DNA of 64,000 bases, taken from NCBI RefSeq assembly GCF_000236905.1, contig NC_016524.1:434001-498000 (forward strand). Reading direction: 5' to 3'. Under the pieces are notes generated by a model. It was not told the origin of the DNA and did no database searches. It worked only from the letters and a program-made list of their open reading frames with translations. The position numbers were made by a program, and so were the translations under genes. Of the stretch, positions 60,049 to 64,000 are shown piece after piece. How positions within the stretch are numbered: the first letter of the stretch is position 1; the number at the start of each line of letters is the position of its first letter. The stretch is from Tetrapisispora phaffii CBS 4417 (lineage: Eukaryota > Ascomycota > Saccharomycetes > Saccharomycetales > Saccharomycetaceae).

Positions 60049-63000
60049 ATGAATTGGAATCCATTGTTATTGCAATCATTATATGCCTCTATCGAAGCAG
60101 GCGATATAGACTATGAACTATTTAAACAATGTTTACCTGATCTAGCTAATTTGAATCTTAAAGATAGTTTCCCAAAAAATCACCAAAGCAGAACTTCATT
60201 AGAAAAAGGAACGTTAGAAATCAATGGTACCACTTACAAGTTAAATAAAGAATTCATTTTTGCTGCGATTAAAATATCTGATGATTTAAATCTAGATGAA
60301 TTGGCTATTACCAAACTTCTAATTAATTCGCAAAATGATCCACAGAAATCAAACAATACGAATGATAGCATTTCATTAATAAATTTGGGAAAAGTACAAT
60401 ATTATTTGTCAAGACAATACATCCTGCAGATCGTAAACTATATTGTTAATTGCTCTACTCCTGGTGATAAACTATGGGATGGATTACTTTCCACGAAATC
60501 TAACAACCAAAATTCCATTGCTACAAATATTTTGCTAGCTTTTGATAATATCCACAAGGAATTAAGAGAAATTAAAGAATCTATCGATAAAGCAATGCTT
60601 TTAGATATTACAAATACAATTGTGTTCAAGAAAGATATTAAGTTCAGACGTGATTTCTTATTGAAAGAATATGATATTTTGAGTACTACAATGTTTGGTT
60701 TAGTTAACCATGGAACATTATTAAACAAGCAATTTGTAATAGATATTATTAATAACGTTTCAAAACTAGATGCAAATGATTATTTTATAGTTTATCATAT
60801 TCCATCTATTATTCAAGCATTTGTTATATTAGATGAGATGAACGATCAAGACGTGTTAGCATTGCATTCAAAATTCATACAAGATTTAACTTCTGATGGA
60901 GAAATTTATACAAAGCCGATTAAAGTAACTATTATTTTCCTATTTTTATGTTACTTTATCGGATGGTGCAAAAAGAAACCGGACAGTAGAGCTGTGAATA
61001 TCGATTTTAAGACACAAATTGACGAGCCTATGATGAAAGCTGTCTCATTAGGTGCTCTAGAACAATTGTTAATATTGACAGCTGACACTTCAGAAACTTT
61101 AAAAACAGGATTGTCAAATATTTATTATGATATGAGGGCTTTACTAGAAAGACATATACCGAGATTAGTCCCAGTTCAATTATACGAGACGAGCAATGGT
61201 TTACAACAAAAGCATATGCTCAATGCATTGTCCTCAACAGGTTCATCATTGGATATAACTTCCACGGGAAGTCCTGTAATCTCGCTCTCAGAGCAATCGG
61301 AAAGTATTTTCTTAACGACTTTAAATAATGCTATTCAAACTATTATAAGTAATGGTGCATTTTTACTGACAAAGATTAAAGATGAAGAAGAAGATTCTCT
61401 TTTATCTGGAGAGGATTTAAATTTGGACGATATATCTGTTAAAGCAGATCTTGAGCGCTTCTTCTTAGCAACCTATTATTTCTTTTTTAATCGTCCGTCC
61501 CTATCAAAGGAATTTTGGTCAGATAATGAATCTGATGCATATGGATTCATTGAGTGGGCATCAAAATGTACTGATAGTTTAATGAGATCATGTTTTTACA
61601 TAATGATTTCTGGTTTATCACATAATGAAGAGAATTCTTTAAACATTTATCATTTCTTTAATAATGGTAATACAGTTTCATGGGCAATTATTTCTCAATG
61701 TATTAGTGATTACATAATTAAGATCAATAACCTAACACAAGTTATATCACTGAGACAGCAACAAAATGAAACAGAGGATGTCGATCAAACGACTATAGCC
61801 TTAGAGGAGGGTCTTAATGAAGAAACCATCATATTTTTGTCATCTTTGTTATCTTTAATAGGCTCTGTGGCTAAAGATATTAATTATGAATTCAAAGAGA
61901 AAATTTCAGAAATATTCATTGATATTTTATTTGAATTTGTTAAAGTTGAAACACCCTTAGTGGGTGCTATCTTTAAGACAATCAGTCATCTTGTCCACAG
62001 AGATGAGACCAAAAGAATCAAAATTTGGAGATCATTAGACACTCTAATTTTCAGTAACACATTTACTCTACCAAGTAGCGACTCTTACAAAACGTCATTT
62101 AGTTCATTATTGGGTAGCTATTCGGAGATAATGGGATTTTTAAATCTGTTCCACAGCTTAACAGAAAATGAATCTCTTGCTTCGGATAACAACTTCTTGA
62201 CTTTTGGAAAACTTACATTTCCTGAAAGATTAGGGCAAGGTTATAGAAAAGTTGGTGTATGGCCATATTATGAATATATTTTAAATGAACTATTTGTGAA
62301 CTCATTCAAAATGCGAGATTATCAAAAAAAAGAACAACTTCAATTGACCATACTTAACATAATAACTAACGGTTTAAGTTCGTTCGATTATTCTGTTATA
62401 CTAAATTCCAATATTGCAAATGTAGATCTTAACAAACTAGTAAGCACGACTAACTTTTTTAGTTACGTTCATGAATCTGCTGCAGTTGTGCTTTTTAATT
62501 ACATTTTTACTGAAAAGATATTTACAGGAATCTATAAACTGATGTCAATAGGTGTTGACAATTTAAGAATTGATATCGATGGTGGACATGAACAAAAAAT
62601 GTTGATCCAAAGTTCTCTACAGATTGTGAAGATGATATTTAAATATCAAGATACCTATTTAGAAGAACTCTGTCCAATCATTGTTAAGCAACGTATTGAT
62701 AATTACTTCGTTCCGCGAAGATTTGGCTCTCATGGATTGAAGTCATTTTTTGATACAGTGGTTTTTAACTTGTCTGCGATAGCACACTTAGGTTTATACA
62801 TCGGATCTGATGACAATAAGTTAGCATCTGAGTCTCTTCAGATTTTACAGATAATATCCCTCAGATATAACAACGATAACTTTGGCAGTAACATAATCCT
62901 AACAACTTTTGATTCTGTCGATGAATCTGCTAGAATTAAAGAATCGTTTATTTTTAGAATAGATCGACCAATTGAAACGCTTTCTGATTTATCAGTAAAG

Positions 63001-64000
63001 CTGGGAATATTAGATTACATTGCTGATAATTTAACTTTCAATGATCTCCAACCTACAGTATCTCATTTATTGCTTGGATTTCAAGTCACAAATATTATAT
63101 CTATGGGGCCTGATCTGAATACATTTATTAGCTCAGGAACATCTTTACTACAGTCACTGATAAACTTGCTGATTTCTGCCCTCAATGCCTTATCACCTAA
63201 TAACGTAAATTATGCTCCTATGAGACTTGCTTCTCAAAGCATTGGAATACTGATGAAATTATGTCGTAACCCACTAACTGCTAATTTAACATTAGATTAT
63301 TTAGCTGAGCAGGAATTATTTTCCACATTATTATCAATTGGTCCACAAGTTAGTAAATATACACAGTGGAATGGCAGAATGTATGATAATAACTCTGCTG
63401 AAGATTGTAAAATTTTTATTGAGACCGAGTCAATAGGTGCCTTACTCTCATTTTTATCATTCAGAGGTTGCTTACTCCAATATTTAAGTTTATCCATCCA
63501 TAGACTTTCCTTTCATGGAACTCCATCTCAAACGAAATTATTAATTGAGGAATTAACTTCGAATGCTATGTACTCTGCTGGAATATTTTCTTTTCTGGAT
63601 TCTAGTAATTTAGGTAATTTTCACAAGGAACACGATCTGAGGCAGAACTTAAATCATTTTAAATTTTTACCTATTTCATTGGAGAATATTCAGCTGACAA
63701 ATTATCTCGAAGGTAACATTTATGATTTTACAAATTTAAATTCCTTATTGAATTTATACACTAGGTCAAAACTTTCAACAAGCCTAAATTCCACTAACCC
63801 AGAACTTGAAAAAGAAATCAAGAGTGAGTATTCTAGAGTCAAGCAGTTTGCAACAAATAATATCAGCCACAGCCGTGTGTTAGAGTTATTATTATTGAAC
63901 GTGCATACATGGGTTCAGCTAGTTCAAATAGTCGTAACCGATGGAGGTATGGAAACCTTAACTCGATCAAACTTCATTTTACAAGTTTTCAGTACTGTTG
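60049..64000 (+). CDS. NUP192: Inner-ring nucleoporin Nup192, N-terminal part
   Basis: Open frame from the ATG at 60049 to the window edge, 1317 complete codons with no stop; S. cerevisiae Nup192 (YJL039C) has 1683 residues, so roughly the last fifth is outside. Scaffold subunit of the nuclear pore inner ring, an alpha-solenoid that binds Nic96 and Nup53. Conserved stretches: PDLANLNLK and RTSLEKGTLEINGTTYKLNKEFIFAAI near the N terminus, RRDFLLKEYDILS, LERHIPRLVPVQL, EEDSLLSGEDLNLDDISVKADLERFF, ALEEGLNEE, RLGQGYRKVGVWPYYEYI, SVDESARIK, and HLLLGFQVTNIISMGPDL further on. All-helical, no membrane segment. It is preceded by tRNA-Asp, which is a change from S. cerevisiae order. Confidence 0.97.
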   Translation, partial: MNWNPLLLQSLYASIEAGDIDYELFKQCLPDLANLNLKDSFPKNHQSRTSLEKGTLEINGTTYKLNKEFIFAAIKISDDLNLDELAITKLLINSQNDPQKSNNTNDSISLINLGKVQYYLSRQYILQIVNYIVNCSTPGDKLWDGLLSTKSNNQNSIATNILLAFDNIHKELREIKESIDKAMLLDITNTIVFKKDIKFRRDFLLKEYDILSTTMFGLVNHGTLLNKQFVIDIINNVSKLDANDYFIVYHIPSIIQAFVILDEMNDQDVLALHSKFIQDLTSDGEIYTKPIKVTIIFLFLCYFIGWCKKKPDSRAVNIDFKTQIDEPMMKAVSLGALEQLLILTADTSETLKTGLSNIYYDMRALLERHIPRLVPVQLYETSNGLQQKHMLNALSSTGSSLDITSTGSPVISLSEQSESIFLTTLNNAIQTIISNGAFLLTKIKDEEEDSLLSGEDLNLDDISVKADLERFFLATYYFFFNRPSLSKEFWSDNESDAYGFIEWASKCTDSLMRSCFYIMISGLSHNEENSLNIYHFFNNGNTVSWAIISQCISDYIIKINNLTQVISLRQQQNETEDVDQTTIALEEGLNEETIIFLSSLLSLIGSVAKDINYEFKEKISEIFIDILFEFVKVETPLVGAIFKTISHLVHRDETKRIKIWRSLDTLIFSNTFTLPSSDSYKTSFSSLLGSYSEIMGFLNLFHSLTENESLASDNNFLTFGKLTFPERLGQGYRKVGVWPYYEYILNELFVNSFKMRDYQKKEQLQLTILNIITNGLSSFDYSVILNSNIANVDLNKLVSTTNFFSYVHESAAVVLFNYIFTEKIFTGIYKLMSIGVDNLRIDIDGGHEQKMLIQSSLQIVKMIFKYQDTYLEELCPIIVKQRIDNYFVPRRFGSHGLKSFFDTVVFNLSAIAHLGLYIGSDDNKLASESLQILQIISLRYNNDNFGSNIILTTFDSVDESARIKESFIFRIDRPIETLSDLSVKLGILDYIADNLTFNDLQPTVSHLLLGFQVTNIISMGPDLNTFISSGTSLLQSLINLLISALNALSPNNVNYAPMRLASQSIGILMKLCRNPLTANLTLDYLAEQELFSTLLSIGPQVSKYTQWNGRMYDNNSAEDCKIFIETESIGALLSFLSFRGCLLQYLSLSIHRLSFHGTPSQTKLLIEELTSNAMYSAGIFSFLDSSNLGNFHKEHDLRQNLNHFKFLPISLENIQLTNYLEGNIYDFTNLNSLLNLYTRSKLSTSLNSTNPELEKEIKSEYSRVKQFATNNISHSRVLELLLLNVHTWVQLVQIVVTDGGMETLTRSNFILQVFSTV

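Overview
The window is nuclear DNA of a budding yeast of the family Saccharomycetaceae. The genes are intron-free and closely spaced, the intergenic DNA is AT-rich, and the proteins are recognisable one by one as orthologues of Saccharomyces cerevisiae genes. The order mixes S. cerevisiae chromosome VIII genes with chromosome IV (YDR280 region) and chromosome XI (YKL160 region) genes. Those chromosomes are sister regions from the whole-genome duplication, and several essential neighbours are missing. This suggests a post-duplication lineage whose gene losses differ from those of S. cerevisiae, for example Tetrapisispora or Vanderwaltozyma. I cannot name the species from sequence alone.

Left part (1-18 kb): the 3' part of MTR10 (nuclear import), MRPL23 (mitochondrial ribosome), the divergent DIT1/DIT2 pair (dityrosine spore wall), URH1 (nucleoside hydrolase), NSE3 (Smc5/6 complex), NCP1 (P450 reductase, the usual electron donor for P450s such as DIT2), a DOG-type sugar phosphatase, RRP45 (exosome) and RNH202 (RNase H2).

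Middle (18-33 kb): the YHR045W orthologue (an ER protein that looks like a decayed acyl-CoA synthetase), INM1, an M1 aminopeptidase of the AAP1/APE2 type with a signal peptide, FSH1, SMF2, COX6, ELF1 and CIC1.

Right part (33-64 kb): ERC1, a Slt2/Kdx1-type MAP kinase that has lost catalytic motifs, YHI9, DAP2, RPN1, THR1, MYO1, a Ras-like protein of the YHR022C family, a tRNA-Asp gene, and the first ~1317 codons of NUP192, which runs off the window.

Regulatory motifs support several calls: an Rpn4 site at RPN1, PAC and RRPE boxes at CIC1, two Rlm1 sites upstream of the kinase, an MCB box at RNH202 and CCAAT boxes at COX6. Long stretches without genes are at 10.1-11.6, 35.2-37.7, 54.2-56.9 and 57.9-59.5 kb. 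No complete transposon, CRISPR array or convincing centromere was seen. The points most worth following are the pseudokinase in SLT2 gene context, the enzyme-derived YHR045W family, the secreted-type aminopeptidase, the degenerate GTPase with a CaaX tail, and a perfect 26-bp inverted repeat behind SMF2.
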